Source: Hofstenia miamia | Lineage: Eukaryota > Xenacoelomorpha > Acoela | NCBI GenBank assembly: GCA_004352715.1 | Contig: SCFE01000078.1 | Location: 746,396 to 810,395 of the forward strand | Length of the DNA stretch: 64,000 nucleotides | Direction of reading: 5' to 3' | Shown: piece by piece, positions 1 through 10,888 of the stretch | Layout: each line of letters begins with the position of its first letter | Numbering within the stretch: position 1 is the first letter of the stretch | Notes under the pieces: generated by a model | What the model was told of the DNA's origin: nothing | The model's input: the letters and a program-made list of their open reading frames with translations, nothing else | The model's database searches: none | Position numbers and translations under genes: made by a program

Positions 1-137
1 CCAATCGATAGGAGTCAGCCAAGCCTACGCCTTAGTTTTGCATGTTTGAGTGAAGAGCTGTCAAATGGATCCTTTTGGACCAAATCCTCCTCCATTGGGC
101 ACACAAGAAAAGTCACCAAGTCTGGCTTGGGGCGGCA
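1..137 (+). mobile_element. possible 3' tail of an LTR-retrotransposon pol (integrase end)
   Basis: The first reading frame is open from base 1 into the LTR that follows. Just before the LTR it ends in a basic stretch, TKSGLGRHVTS, which loosely resembles the TRSGR-type tail at the C-terminus of some Ty3/Gypsy integrases. Its position directly 5' of an LTR fits the 3' end of an element that entered from outside the window. No catalytic residues are present, so the assignment rests on position and a weak motif. Confidence 0.3.
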
Positions 138-318
138 TGTAACATCGCTGGTAGTTGTTGCTATTTATCAGCCAGACCTCACGCTTTTCTTGTTAGTGAC
201 TGGTATTTGTAAATATTGTAAATAACTTGTATATATAGAGCAATGCATTTTGTAAATAGAAATAGTTTGAACTGGATTCTCTTTGATTTCACTAGAATCA
301 CACCCCAGTGATTCTACA
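138..318 (+). mobile_element. short LTR (181 bp), copy 1
   Basis: The segment starts TGTAAC and ends TTCTACA, so it has the TG...CA ends of an LTR. A TATA-like tatatata lies about two fifths of the way in. A second copy at 4542-4725 is clearly similar along its length (shared blocks include cacgcttttcttgttagtga and caccccagtgattctaca). No primer binding site follows its 3' edge, so it is a 3' LTR or a solo LTR, not a 5' LTR. Flanking target duplications cannot be tested because the left flank seems to be element sequence. Confidence 0.7.
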
Positions 319-1625
319 ATAGATATAAAAATATATGAAAAAGAGAGCCCTCACTGCATGTTTGTAAAGATCATTAAGAGCGAGGAAATGATGCAAAGGG
401 GAGGGATAACTGAAACAGTGGAAGTTTGCAAAATGATGATGAAGACACAAAAAGAAATGTTAGAAGAGGAAGAACTCCTAATGTCGACACAATTAATACT
501 ATTGCCTAAAACACAACAACAAATAGATAGAATAAACATAGAGAAATGGGGAGCCTCCATGCCAGAACACATGATGGAATGGATCGATACAGATGATGAA
601 AAATTCTTAGTCAAAATAATAATAACAAAGGAAAAAGAAAAAATTTGCTCAAGAAATTACCAGTACGTGGAAGAAGAACAGACAGTGGCATCAATGAAAT
701 TGATGTTCACAAAAGCATTCATGGAGACAGAATTGGAGGAGATGCTGAAACCATATAATCAACTAGTGGTGGACATGGAATGCATCACATCAAAACTAAA
801 TGACAGCATCCAAATGAAAATGAGCAGAAGAGGACTAGCACAGATATTTTGGGAGACACTATAAGAAAGCAAAATGAATTATCCAACCATGATCAGGCTG
901 GCAACAGCACCAACAACGTCACAGAATTACAGAGAAATAGAACAACAGATAAGAAAGAAATCCTGATATGCACCCGAACAAAAACAGTATCAATCTCAAT
1001 GGTGCTCCCATGATTGAGAATACCAAAAAACGTAAAGATCACCAAAACTTTCCTACATGAATATAAGACTTACATGAATACAAAAGAAGATTCAATGATT
1101 GAAATGGGATGATTACAAAAAGACAAAAGAGATATTACTAAACAATCAAAAGAAAGAGTATATGTTGAAGGAGCAATAACTCCTTATCAACTATATATGC
1201 AAGGAAAACCAATTCATGAACAGCTAAAAGAACTGAGAGAAGAAATTAATAAATGCACAACTAAGGTGATCATGCTATTTTCAGGAGTAATCAACGTGAT
1301 ATGGTTGGGTCTATGGGATAAAGAATACCACTTCTATGACATCACAAAAAGGGTGGAGATAGTAACAATGATGAGACTGAATAAAAACCATCTGACAATG
1401 ATAACTGAAGAAGAAGTGAGAGAAAATATAAGCTTCTTTTACAAAGATGTGGTGAACACAAGGAGCCTTAGGAAAGTGTTTACATTCTTTTACCCAAATG
1501 CAACAGTAAAAGAGGAAATGGCGCACTTGAGTAGAGCAGATGCACAGATGATGTTAATGATTGCAATTAAAGAAATCCACCTATACAAAAAATTCTACAA
1601 AATCTTTTCAGAAAAAATGAACTAA
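319..1625 (+). pseudogene. eroded Met/Lys/Glu-rich coding region, unidentified (copy X1)
   Basis: A purine-rich strand carries two longer open stretches, to 864 (about 180 codons past the LTR) and 1197-1625 (142 codons), with stops and frame changes between. The predicted peptides are very rich in Met, Lys and Glu and look helical or coiled-coil. I see no zinc knuckle, protease, RT or transposase motif. A stretch of similar composition lies on the other strand at 4726-6130, again beside a copy of the short LTR. It may be the dead coding part of an abundant repeat. Function unknown. Confidence 0.35.
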
Positions 1626-2350
1626 CTTAGAGAAATAACACTGATATCAGAAAATATCAAAGAAGCAAAGTTCCTATGATATCATAGCATGGTAACAACA
1701 GAGAGAGAGGCAGTACTAAAAATGACCAAACAGCCAGAATTCCCAACAACAAGTTGGAGTGATCCCCAAGCAGAAAAACTAATTAAAAGAGCAGATTAGT
1801 TAGTCCACAGAGAGTGTGCAGTGCTGAAAATAATGCAAGCTGAGGAGGAAATGTAGCATAATCCAAAGAAAATGCTGCTAATAAAGAAAGAAGAACAAAT
1901 GATTAGTCAAAACTAAGATCAAATTATGATTATTTAGAAAAAGAATATAATTTCAATTATCAGAATTATCTTTGTAAAATGCAACCAAGTAATAATATAT
2001 CAAATTAGTACTTGTCGTCAAATTTGACAAAACAAAGACCATTATTTTTAGCCATTTTGGCAGATGAATTAAATTTGAATTTAAACAACAGGTACTTTTT
2101 CAAGTTAACTATAAATAGAGCATAAATCAGTTTGGAAATTGTTGANGTAAATTCTTTGAAAATCTTATTCTTAGATTTTATATCAGTTTGATTATTTATA
2201 CACAATGTCAAGCTAAATGGTAAATGCAGTAGTAGTGGTTTGGAAACATATCAGGAGCAACTTGAGGGTCCTTGATCCAAACCATGAACCTGCATTTATG
2301 ATAGGTGTATGAATAGGAGTTTTTCTCTGTTTAGCTGGCTATTGATTCTT
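1626..2350. other. AT-rich sequence, no feature recognised
   Basis: I see no credible coding region. There is one ambiguous base (n at 2146). The first part may continue the decayed repeat to its left, as it stays purine-rich to about 1900. Confidence 0.5.
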
Positions 2351-3541
2351 GGTAGCAGATGCTACAATAAGACTAGAACCCTATTTAAAGTAAAGAATAA
2401 AGAATCTCTAACTCTTGGGTGCTGTGAGTGAAAAACACATACTAAGTAAAAAACCTACATCAGTGCATTCCTCATCTTATGCAATTTTGGTATAACAATA
2501 AAGGTTAATTTTATTTACAAAGAACCTAACTGTATTCAGTCAAGATGAATTTACTGAGAATATCTGAAGAACCAAATTGACTGAAATAAAATAAAAAGAT
2601 CACTCTAACATATATAAACAAAAACTTGTAAAGAAATTAACCAAGAGTACACTGTTGCTAACATAAGTCAATAAGACAGGTTCTGTACAATAACATTTTC
2701 ATCTATAACAAAAATACTGTGTAATAATTAACAGAATGATTTAAGCTAAAATCACACATTTTAAAAATAACTAAATTTGTCTAATTATATATTGATAATT
2801 TGTAATTTTCAGAAATCATCTTACCAATGTTGAAATCAAGAATTGACAAAATCCAATAATGTAATTATGCCCCATTAATATATACATTAATTATTACTCA
2901 AGCTGCACTGGGTAACTCTTATGTTCTTCTGAAGGTTGCAAGATAGCCATTGCAGAGAGTGACCCACATTCTAACAGAAAAGAAGAACATTGGTAGTTCG
3001 CCAATTTCATTAAGGAAAACCTGAAACCAATCACTGAGAAAGCATTCCATATAGTGACCAATTCACACAGTATCATGCTGAAGCCATATCAAGAAAGCCA
3101 TCCTGACTTGCCAAGGTGCTGATTGTGTGTCTCAAGTATTAAGTTCTAGCTCAAATAAACAATTTAGCTCGTAGTTCTTATTATCTCAGCTCATGTAAAT
3201 AAACATTATAATAGCATGTAATTGCCATGCATTCTCATTGGCCAATGGCATATTATATTTGCATAGTGTGATGTTAAGTGCATGTATGAAAATGATTGAA
3301 GTAAAAGTTATTATTACCTACATGTATACTTAGCCTTAAAGTGACCACAATGGGCTGCCAACTGTCAAAGGGCTAGTTATTGCTCTAGGCACAGCAGAGT
3401 AACTCTCAAATTATCACTGGATCTTACACAAAATTAATTAATATAAATTCCATAACACCTAAAACAGTTAGTAATTTAATAAGAAAGAAAAAAGTAACAA
3501 TGTCCAAGTGAGATGAAACTTTTATTGGGCTTGTCTACAAT
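2351..3541. repeat. 1.19-kb direct repeat, copy 1 (contains part of a long LTR)
   Basis: This segment is almost identical to 7681-8861, about 5.3 kb away in the same orientation. The few differences seen include a roughly 10-base insertion near its left end and two substitutions around 2430-2440. It is cut off by the N gap at 3542. From about 2890 on it matches the long LTR family described at 8210-9092, including a reverse-strand AATAAA at 3521-3526. The pair could be two LTRs of one element, a segmental duplication, or one locus assembled twice. Confidence 0.8.
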
Positions 3542-4541
3542 NNNNNNNNNNNNNNNNNNNNNNNNNNNNNNNNNNNNNNNNNNNNNNNNNNNNNNNNNNN
3601 NNNNNNNNNNNNNNNNNNNNNNNNNNNNNNNNNNNNNNNNNNNNNNNNNNNNNNNNNNNNNNNNNNNNNNNNNNNNNNNNNNNNNNNNNNNNNNNNNNNN
3701 NNNNNNNNNNNNNNNNNNNNNNNNNNNNNNNNNNNNNNNNNNNNNNNNNNNNNNNNNNNNNNNNNNNNNNNNNNNNNNNNNNNNNNNNNNNNNNNNNNNN
3801 NNNNNNNNNNNNNNNNNNNNNNNNNNNNNNNNNNNNNNNNNNNNNNNNNNNNNNNNNNNNNNNNNNNNNNNNNNNNNNNNNNNNNNNNNNNNNNNNNNNN
3901 NNNNNNNNNNNNNNNNNNNNNNNNNNNNNNNNNNNNNNNNNNNNNNNNNNNNNNNNNNNNNNNNNNNNNNNNNNNNNNNNNNNNNNNNNNNNNNNNNNNN
4001 NNNNNNNNNNNNNNNNNNNNNNNNNNNNNNNNNNNNNNNNNNNNNNNNNNNNNNNNNNNNNNNNNNNNNNNNNNNNNNNNNNNNNNNNNNNNNNNNNNNN
4101 NNNNNNNNNNNNNNNNNNNNNNNNNNNNNNNNNNNNNNNNNNNNNNNNNNNNNNNNNNNNNNNNNNNNNNNNNNNNNNNNNNNNNNNNNNNNNNNNNNNN
4201 NNNNNNNNNNNNNNNNNNNNNNNNNNNNNNNNNNNNNNNNNNNNNNNNNNNNNNNNNNNNNNNNNNNNNNNNNNNNNNNNNNNNNNNNNNNNNNNNNNNN
4301 NNNNNNNNNNNNNNNNNNNNNNNNNNNNNNNNNNNNNNNNNNNNNNNNNNNNNNNNNNNNNNNNNNNNNNNNNNNNNNNNNNNNNNNNNNNNNNNNNNNN
4401 NNNNNNNNNNNNNNNNNNNNNNNNNNNNNNNNNNNNNNNNNNNNNNNNNNNNNNNNNNNNNNNNNNNNNNNNNNNNNNNNNNNNNNNNNNNNNNNNNNNN
4501 NNNNNNNNNNNNNNNNNNNNNNNNNNNNNNNNNNNNNNNNN
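3542..4541. other. assembly gap, 1000 N
   Basis: Exactly 1000 unknown bases, which suggests an arbitrary scaffold gap size. The left edge stops inside a long LTR and the right edge starts inside a short LTR. Confidence 0.99.
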
Positions 4542-4725
4542 ATTGCTGGTAGTTGTTACTATTTATTGGCCAGACATCACGCTTTTCTTGTTAGTGACTG
4601 GTAGTTGTATTATTTGTACATATTGTAAATATTGTATATATAAAGCCAAAAGCATTTTGTAAGTGGAGATAGTTTAAACTGTATTCTCTTTGTGTTCACT
4701 AGAATCACACCCCAGTGATTCTACA
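4542..4725 (+). mobile_element. short LTR, copy 2 (5' end lost in gap)
   Basis: It matches 144-318, ending in the same caccccagtgattctaca block, with scattered substitutions and a small insertion (attatttgtacat). The first few bases are missing into the N gap. As with copy 1 there is no primer binding site after it, and it directly abuts a purine/pyrimidine-skewed repeat. Confidence 0.65.
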
Positions 4726-6130
4726 CTATTTCTTTGTTCTTCATCATGGCTACAATTTCATTTGTGTCTATGATTTTTTATTTAATGATCTTCCTTGTTG
4801 TTATCCAAGGTTCTGTGTTGACCTGTCTTAATCATGTCTCACATGTGGCACCCCATATGTATTTTCTCATGGGTTCATCAAATACTGTTATCTCTTCTGG
4901 TGTGATCCCTGTTCTATTTGCCATATCCACTGTGGACATTCTGCCTAACAGGCTTTTATTAATGAACAATCTACTTATAAATTTTTCAGCCTCCTGCATT
5001 GGTTTCTTGATTTTGTCTGGAGATGTCAACTTCTCAACATGCCCTTTTAATAGCCACTTCTTTGTCTGTATGTTCACTGGGGACAATGCTATCTTGTATC
5101 TCTTTGCTTTTGCTAGTTTATGGCGCCCTGCTCTGGAAATTGGCAGTCTCAATTCTGGGTCTTGCATTGTAAAGATTGCTAGAATCCATGCTGAGGTTCT
5201 AAACCTTATTTCTGGGCATTCTTTTCTTCAAATATCATATTTTTAAAGTCCTTTGTCGAGTTTAATTCATGTGCCCTGTTGATCTATGACAGTGCCACTT
5301 GACTGTTTTATGGTATTTCTTTGATGGGACCTTGATGTGTATCTCTGGCCACTTTTCTTCTGTTTTCTTCTGTAACTTCATCTTGTTCCATATTTCTTTT
5401 ATTCTTTTTATGAGTTCTTGCCTTTGCATGAGGCTACACTTGATAAATAGTGTGTTTGCCTTTTCCACACTCTCTGCATGCATTGTCATCTCTATTGTTT
5501 TCACCTGTTTAAATAAATTGATGGCGATACATGGATCCACCATTAATCTGCAATAGGCTACCCAGTAGCAATTTTTGCTTCTGTTGTTATCTTATCCCAT
5601 AAGAACATGTTCTCTACCTGTATCTCTAGTTCTCTTAGAAACAGTGGTAACTCTTTAACTGTTGTTCTTCTGATGATGACCACTCTTATGCCCTGTACTC
5701 TTGCCATTCTCAGTGTTTGGTCTAGCTGCTTTTCCAGATTTTTGTTATATTCTTTTTCCTTTAAGATTTCAATAATCATGAGATTATGTTTGTCAATGTT
5801 GATTTCCAGTATTTTCGCAATTTGGTCTATATATGCCATGATCGCTTGGGCTGTTTCCAATGTGAAATTGTCATTGAAGGTGACATGAACCATGCTGCGC
5901 ATATATGGCCTTTCCACTGTCTCATCTAGTTCTCTTTGGTAACTTATAATTGTATTGACCATCAGTCTTCTGTGCGTCGAGTACTATTGGTAGATTGCTG
6001 CCCTCTGTCTTTGCTATTTTTCATATGCAGCTCTTAGTTTCCAGAGACAATTTTTGATATACATTAGTTCTCATTTTGTAGTTCCCATGAAATACGGGTG
6101 CAGGGTTTCACAATCTATTTTCAACATCCT
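4726..6130 (-). pseudogene. eroded Met/Lys/Glu-rich coding region, unidentified (copy X2)
   Basis: Read on the reverse strand, three open stretches follow one another in differing frames: 5962-5558 (134 codons), 5543-5262 (93) and 5167-4832 (111). Composition is charged and Met-rich like the stretch at 319-1625 but in opposite orientation relative to the adjacent short LTR. The peptide from 5962 looks like a long amphipathic helix or coiled coil (for example EKEYNKNLEKQLDQ). I see no known catalytic motif. The three pieces probably derive from one gene broken by frameshifts. Family unknown. Confidence 0.35.
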
Positions 6131-6204
6131 TTTCTCTCTATCTTTTGAATGCACTGTTCTTACAGATGTGCTATTGGGGGGGTGTGTAGCTGTGTAATTC
6201 GTAA

Positions 6205-7204
6205 NNNNNNNNNNNNNNNNNNNNNNNNNNNNNNNNNNNNNNNNNNNNNNNNNNNNNNNNNNNNNNNNNNNNNNNNNNNNNNNNNNNNNNNNNNNNNNNN
6301 NNNNNNNNNNNNNNNNNNNNNNNNNNNNNNNNNNNNNNNNNNNNNNNNNNNNNNNNNNNNNNNNNNNNNNNNNNNNNNNNNNNNNNNNNNNNNNNNNNNN
6401 NNNNNNNNNNNNNNNNNNNNNNNNNNNNNNNNNNNNNNNNNNNNNNNNNNNNNNNNNNNNNNNNNNNNNNNNNNNNNNNNNNNNNNNNNNNNNNNNNNNN
6501 NNNNNNNNNNNNNNNNNNNNNNNNNNNNNNNNNNNNNNNNNNNNNNNNNNNNNNNNNNNNNNNNNNNNNNNNNNNNNNNNNNNNNNNNNNNNNNNNNNNN
6601 NNNNNNNNNNNNNNNNNNNNNNNNNNNNNNNNNNNNNNNNNNNNNNNNNNNNNNNNNNNNNNNNNNNNNNNNNNNNNNNNNNNNNNNNNNNNNNNNNNNN
6701 NNNNNNNNNNNNNNNNNNNNNNNNNNNNNNNNNNNNNNNNNNNNNNNNNNNNNNNNNNNNNNNNNNNNNNNNNNNNNNNNNNNNNNNNNNNNNNNNNNNN
6801 NNNNNNNNNNNNNNNNNNNNNNNNNNNNNNNNNNNNNNNNNNNNNNNNNNNNNNNNNNNNNNNNNNNNNNNNNNNNNNNNNNNNNNNNNNNNNNNNNNNN
6901 NNNNNNNNNNNNNNNNNNNNNNNNNNNNNNNNNNNNNNNNNNNNNNNNNNNNNNNNNNNNNNNNNNNNNNNNNNNNNNNNNNNNNNNNNNNNNNNNNNNN
7001 NNNNNNNNNNNNNNNNNNNNNNNNNNNNNNNNNNNNNNNNNNNNNNNNNNNNNNNNNNNNNNNNNNNNNNNNNNNNNNNNNNNNNNNNNNNNNNNNNNNN
7101 NNNNNNNNNNNNNNNNNNNNNNNNNNNNNNNNNNNNNNNNNNNNNNNNNNNNNNNNNNNNNNNNNNNNNNNNNNNNNNNNNNNNNNNNNNNNNNNNNNNN
7201 NNNN
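6205..7204. other. assembly gap, 1000 N
   Basis: Exactly 1000 unknown bases. Sequence on the two sides is unrelated by eye. Confidence 0.99.
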
Positions 7205-7680
7205 AAATGTAAGGTAGGAAGCTGCAAGTTATCAAGAAACTTAATTATATTAACTTAATTAAAGCCAATAGTTTTCAGTAATGGCTAAAGTAATATTTAT
7301 TAAGCAGCTAGTGACATTGCAAGGTTGCAAAGTGAATTAAATACATGGTACAAATTGAGTTTAAGTCAGTTACAATTTTCATTTAGAACTATACTGAGTT
7401 AGGATAGGGAATACATAAGAACTTTGTTGAGCTGAGGTTTCAAAGCCACCTAGATCAGCTATAGAAACACAAATGAAATGATGCAGAGATCAGAATCAGC
7501 CACAAGTAAACCATTCACGGAGCAGAGCTATGATGGCAGAGTACCTAAACAGCATTCAGTTATTTCAGTTAAAGAAAGATAGCAAATATATATACAATAA
7601 ATAGCTAACATGAGTACATCCCTACCCACAGTTGAAGTGGGACAATAGTTTAAGAGAATCATTTAACCTACATCAATGCT
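7205..7680. other. AT-rich sequence, no feature recognised
   Basis: No open reading frame or repeat was recognised between the gap and the start of the direct repeat copy at 7681. Confidence 0.5.
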
Positions 7681-8861
7681 TGGTAGCAGATGCTAGAACC
7701 CTATTTAAAGTAAAGAATAAAGAATCTCTAACTCTTGGGTGCTGTGAGTAAAAAATACATACTAAGTAAAAAACCTACATCAGTGCATTCCTCATCTTAT
7801 GCAATTTTGGTATAACAATAAAGGTTAATTTTATTTACAAAGAACCTAACTGTATTCAGTCAAGATGAATTTACTGAGAATATCTGAAGAACCAAATTGA
7901 CTGAAATAAAATAAAAAGATCACTCTAACATATATAAACAAAAACTTGTAAAGAAATTAACCAAGAGTACACTGTTGCTAACATAAGTCAATAAGACAGG
8001 TTCTGTACAATAACATTTTCATCTATAACAAAAATACTGTGTAATAATTAACAGAATGATTTAAGCTAAAATCACACATTTTAAAAATAACTAAATTTGT
8101 CTAATTATATATTGATAATTTGTAATTTTCAGAAATCATCTTACCAATGTTGAAATCAAGAATTGACAAAATCCAATAATGTAATTATGCCCCATTAATA
8201 TATACATTAATTATTACTCAAGCTGCACTGGGTAACTCTTATGTTCTTCTGAAGGTTGCAAGATAGCCATTGCAGAGAGTGACCCACATTCTAACAGAAA
8301 AGAAGAACATTGGTAGTTCGCCAATTTCATTAAGGAAAACCTGAAACCAATCACTGAGAAAGCATTCCATATAGTGACCAATTCACACAGTATCATGCTG
8401 AAGCCATATCAAGAAAGCCATCCTGACTTGCCAAGGTGCTGATTGTGTGTCTCAAGTATTAAGTTCTAGCTCAAATAAACAATTTAGCTCGTAGTTCTTA
8501 TTATCTCAGCTCATGTAAATAAACATTATAATAGCATGTAATTGCCATGCATTCTCATTGGCCAATGGCATATTATATTTGCATAGTGTGATGTTAAGTG
8601 CATGTATGAAAATGATTGAAGTAAAAGTTATTATTACCTACATGTATACTTAGCCTTAAAGTGACCACAATGGGCTGCCAACTGTCAAAGGGCTAGTTAT
8701 TGCTCTAGGCACAGCAGAGTAACTCTCAAATTATCACTGGATCTTACACAAAATTAATTAATATAAATTCCATAACACCTAAAACAGTTAGTAATTTAAT
8801 AAGAAAGAAAAAAGTAACAATGTCCAAGTGAGATGAAACTTTTATTGGGCTTGGCTACAAT
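7681..8861. repeat. 1.19-kb direct repeat, copy 2
   Basis: Near-identical partner of 2351-3541. Here the sequence continues past the point where copy 1 enters its gap, so the LTR within it can be followed to its end at 9092. The left part (7681 to about 8209) has no match in the other two LTR copies and may be internal element sequence or flank that was duplicated with it. Confidence 0.8.
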
Positions 8862-9092
8862 GTCTTCAGTACTTTTATACAAAAATCAGTAAATAATTAC
8901 CAGTAATCTGTTTACAAATTAAGTGAGCAATCACATGTTTCTACAATTTGAGGGGACAACAACTGAATTTATCATAAAACTACACTTGAAAATAGACAAA
9001 TTACTAAAATATAATGCAAAATTAGCACCAATTGATTAGAGTGTGAAATAATTGAATTAAAAATTAAAGAAGGTGCCCTGAGTGACTCTACA
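8210..9092 (-). mobile_element. long LTR, copy A (reverse orientation)
   Basis: It aligns by eye with the solo LTR at 15790-16698 and the LTR at 13203-14345 through shared blocks such as gtgaccaattcacac, tgtaattgccatgcattc and a gaggggac block. The right edge ends gactctaca, so the element reads right to left with TGTAGA as its 5' terminus. On that strand it has a TATA box and AATAAA. The left edge is not sharp: no clean TGTAGA terminus or primer binding site is found near 8210, so that end is diverged or truncated. Confidence 0.65.
8841..8879 (-). promoter_or_regulatory. LTR promoter and polyadenylation signals
   Basis: On the reverse strand TATAAAAG (8879-8872) is followed about 26 bases later by AATAAA (8846-8841). 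This TATA-then-polyA arrangement fits an LTR U3/R region. The polyA signal is also present in the duplicate at 3526-3521; the TATA position there falls in the gap. Confidence 0.55.
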
Positions 9093-9656
9093 CTATGATA
9101 TATACAACTTTCACAATTGTGGAATCACCCTCTGCAATTACAAATATTTTGTAATCAATAATTTGAAATTATTAAATATTAAATCACACACTAATTAATA
9201 ATTTGAATTAATTAAATATTAAATTGTACATTATTTAAATGAATTTGTAAATGCCTCAAATGACATATTATGTTTAGAAAACCTGTGCTATTTTTGTATG
9301 TTTAAAATTTCTGCTGCACAGTATTTCTGGTTTTAGTTATTACTGTGCAAAAGGTCACAAGGCACCTGCTAATATTTACAGTATACTTTAGTGCTATGTT
9401 TTGTTTATACATTACCTGTTTTTCTCTATAAATACTTCACTTTTGTTAGAAAACATTCAATAGATTTTACTCAACCTTTATTTCTTGTTGTGTATGTAAT
9501 TTCTTAAAAATGCTTTTATAAATTATCTGATTGTTGCTGAGGGTGCCTTGTTCAGATACAGCTTTACAAGTTCATCACTACAGAATTTTTGCAGATTTAG
9601 GAATAGGGCTTTACACAACTGCTTGTCATTCATTATGTCTTATATTTTATTGCAGC
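9093..9656. other. AT-rich sequence, no feature recognised
   Basis: I find no open frame of note. Some short self-similar runs around 9155-9235 (taattaataatttgaa and variants) look like simple AT-rich sequence. Confidence 0.5.
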
Positions 9657-9917
9657 ACATAAATTGCATGAGCTGAGGCCTGCACTGAGTTTAGGTTTTA
9701 CAACCATGTAGGGTACACATTGCACCCAAGAGCTTTTTTGGACTTCTCTCTCTTCATTTAAATTAGGGCTCCATCTAAACTGATTCTTTTTAACAAGGTT
9801 CCTTCCTTTACCTGATCTCCCAGCTACCTTTAACTTTTACTAGGAATAGGCAAATTTGGCTTTGGAGTCAACTGTTAATTATTGAGACATTGGCAAATCT
9901 TGGTGTTTTATCTACAC
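9657..9917. repeat. 261-bp duplicated block, copy 1 (gap artefact likely)
   Basis: The block beginning cataaattgcatgagctgag and ending ttttatctacac is repeated at 9939-10199 with no difference that I can see. Only 21 N separate the two copies, and each copy ends at or starts from that gap. This is the expected pattern when overlapping contig ends are scaffolded without being merged. Confidence 0.85.
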
Positions 9918-9938
9918 NNNNNNNNNNNNNNNNNNNNN
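9918..9938. other. assembly gap, 21 N
   Basis: A short N run exactly at the junction of two identical 261-bp blocks. Confidence 0.99.
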
Positions 9939-10199
9939 CATAAATTGCATGAGCTGAGGCCTGCACTGAGTTTAGGTTTTACAACCATGTAGGGTACACA
10001 TTGCACCCAAGAGCTTTTTTGGACTTCTCTCTCTTCATTTAAATTAGGGCTCCATCTAAACTGATTCTTTTTAACAAGGTTCCTTCCTTTACCTGATCTC
10101 CCAGCTACCTTTAACTTTTACTAGGAATAGGCAAATTTGGCTTTGGAGTCAACTGTTAATTATTGAGACATTGGCAAATCTTGGTGTTTTATCTACACA
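9939..10199. repeat. 261-bp duplicated block, copy 2
   Basis: Identical by eye to 9657-9917. Sequence beyond 10199 is unique and is probably the true continuation of copy 1. Confidence 0.85.
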
Positions 10200-10690
10200 G
10201 ATATCCATACTGATGCCACACAATGAAAAGAAAATGCAGCATTCATGGTGAAATCTGGATTTCAAAATTTAAGCTGGAATAATTATAAATTTTTTTTAAT
10301 CATTTATAAGAGATTAATAATAACTAATGCAAAGTTATATTATCATTTTGTAACTACATATTGTAGAGTCACACATGGAAAATTAGGGATTTTGTTTATT
10401 TTGTATTATTTGAATCATGTCTTCAGTTTGTAAATACCTTAAACTGGTGGAGACTAAACTTTTAATCTTCATTATGAAGAATAATTTTCAAAACGTTTTA
10501 AATTGATTGTAATATTGAGTGCAATGTTTACATATTTAGTGTATAATCAGGAAGTTTGGAGATAAGTTTAAATTACTCAGTGTTGATTATAAATGTAATA
10601 ACATCTACTGAACAGGTTAGGGACTTAGTGTTAAAGGTCCATCACAGTTTATTCTTCATCTCTTTGGACAGGTTATCATGAACAAATCTA
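10200..10690. other. AT-rich sequence, no feature recognised
   Basis: No credible gene. It may be decayed internal sequence of the reverse-strand LTR element whose 5' LTR is at 13203-14345. Confidence 0.4.
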
Positions 10691-10888
10691 ACAGTTTTAG
10701 GGGTGGCTATAAAATACAGGTGTAAAATCTCATCTCCCACCTTAGAAGCCTTTCTTTGTCTCTCTTCTATCTTCTTTGATCTGATACTAGTGGATGTGTG
10801 TGACAAAGGACTGTTGCTAGAGGGGGTTTTTAAGTCAATTCAGGAAGGTTGGGTATTAGCACAGATGTTAGCAAAAGGCACTCTTAAC

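Noticed and set aside
3513-4604. Long open frame across 3513-4604, and similar ones at 6149-7258 and 61489-62154
   Set aside because: They consist almost wholly of N bases, so the frames are artefacts of the gaps.
4734-5246. 170-codon hydrophobic frame on the + strand that looks like a membrane protein
   Set aside because: It is the pyrimidine-rich complement of the purine-rich coding remnant on the reverse strand; its hydrophobicity follows from base skew.
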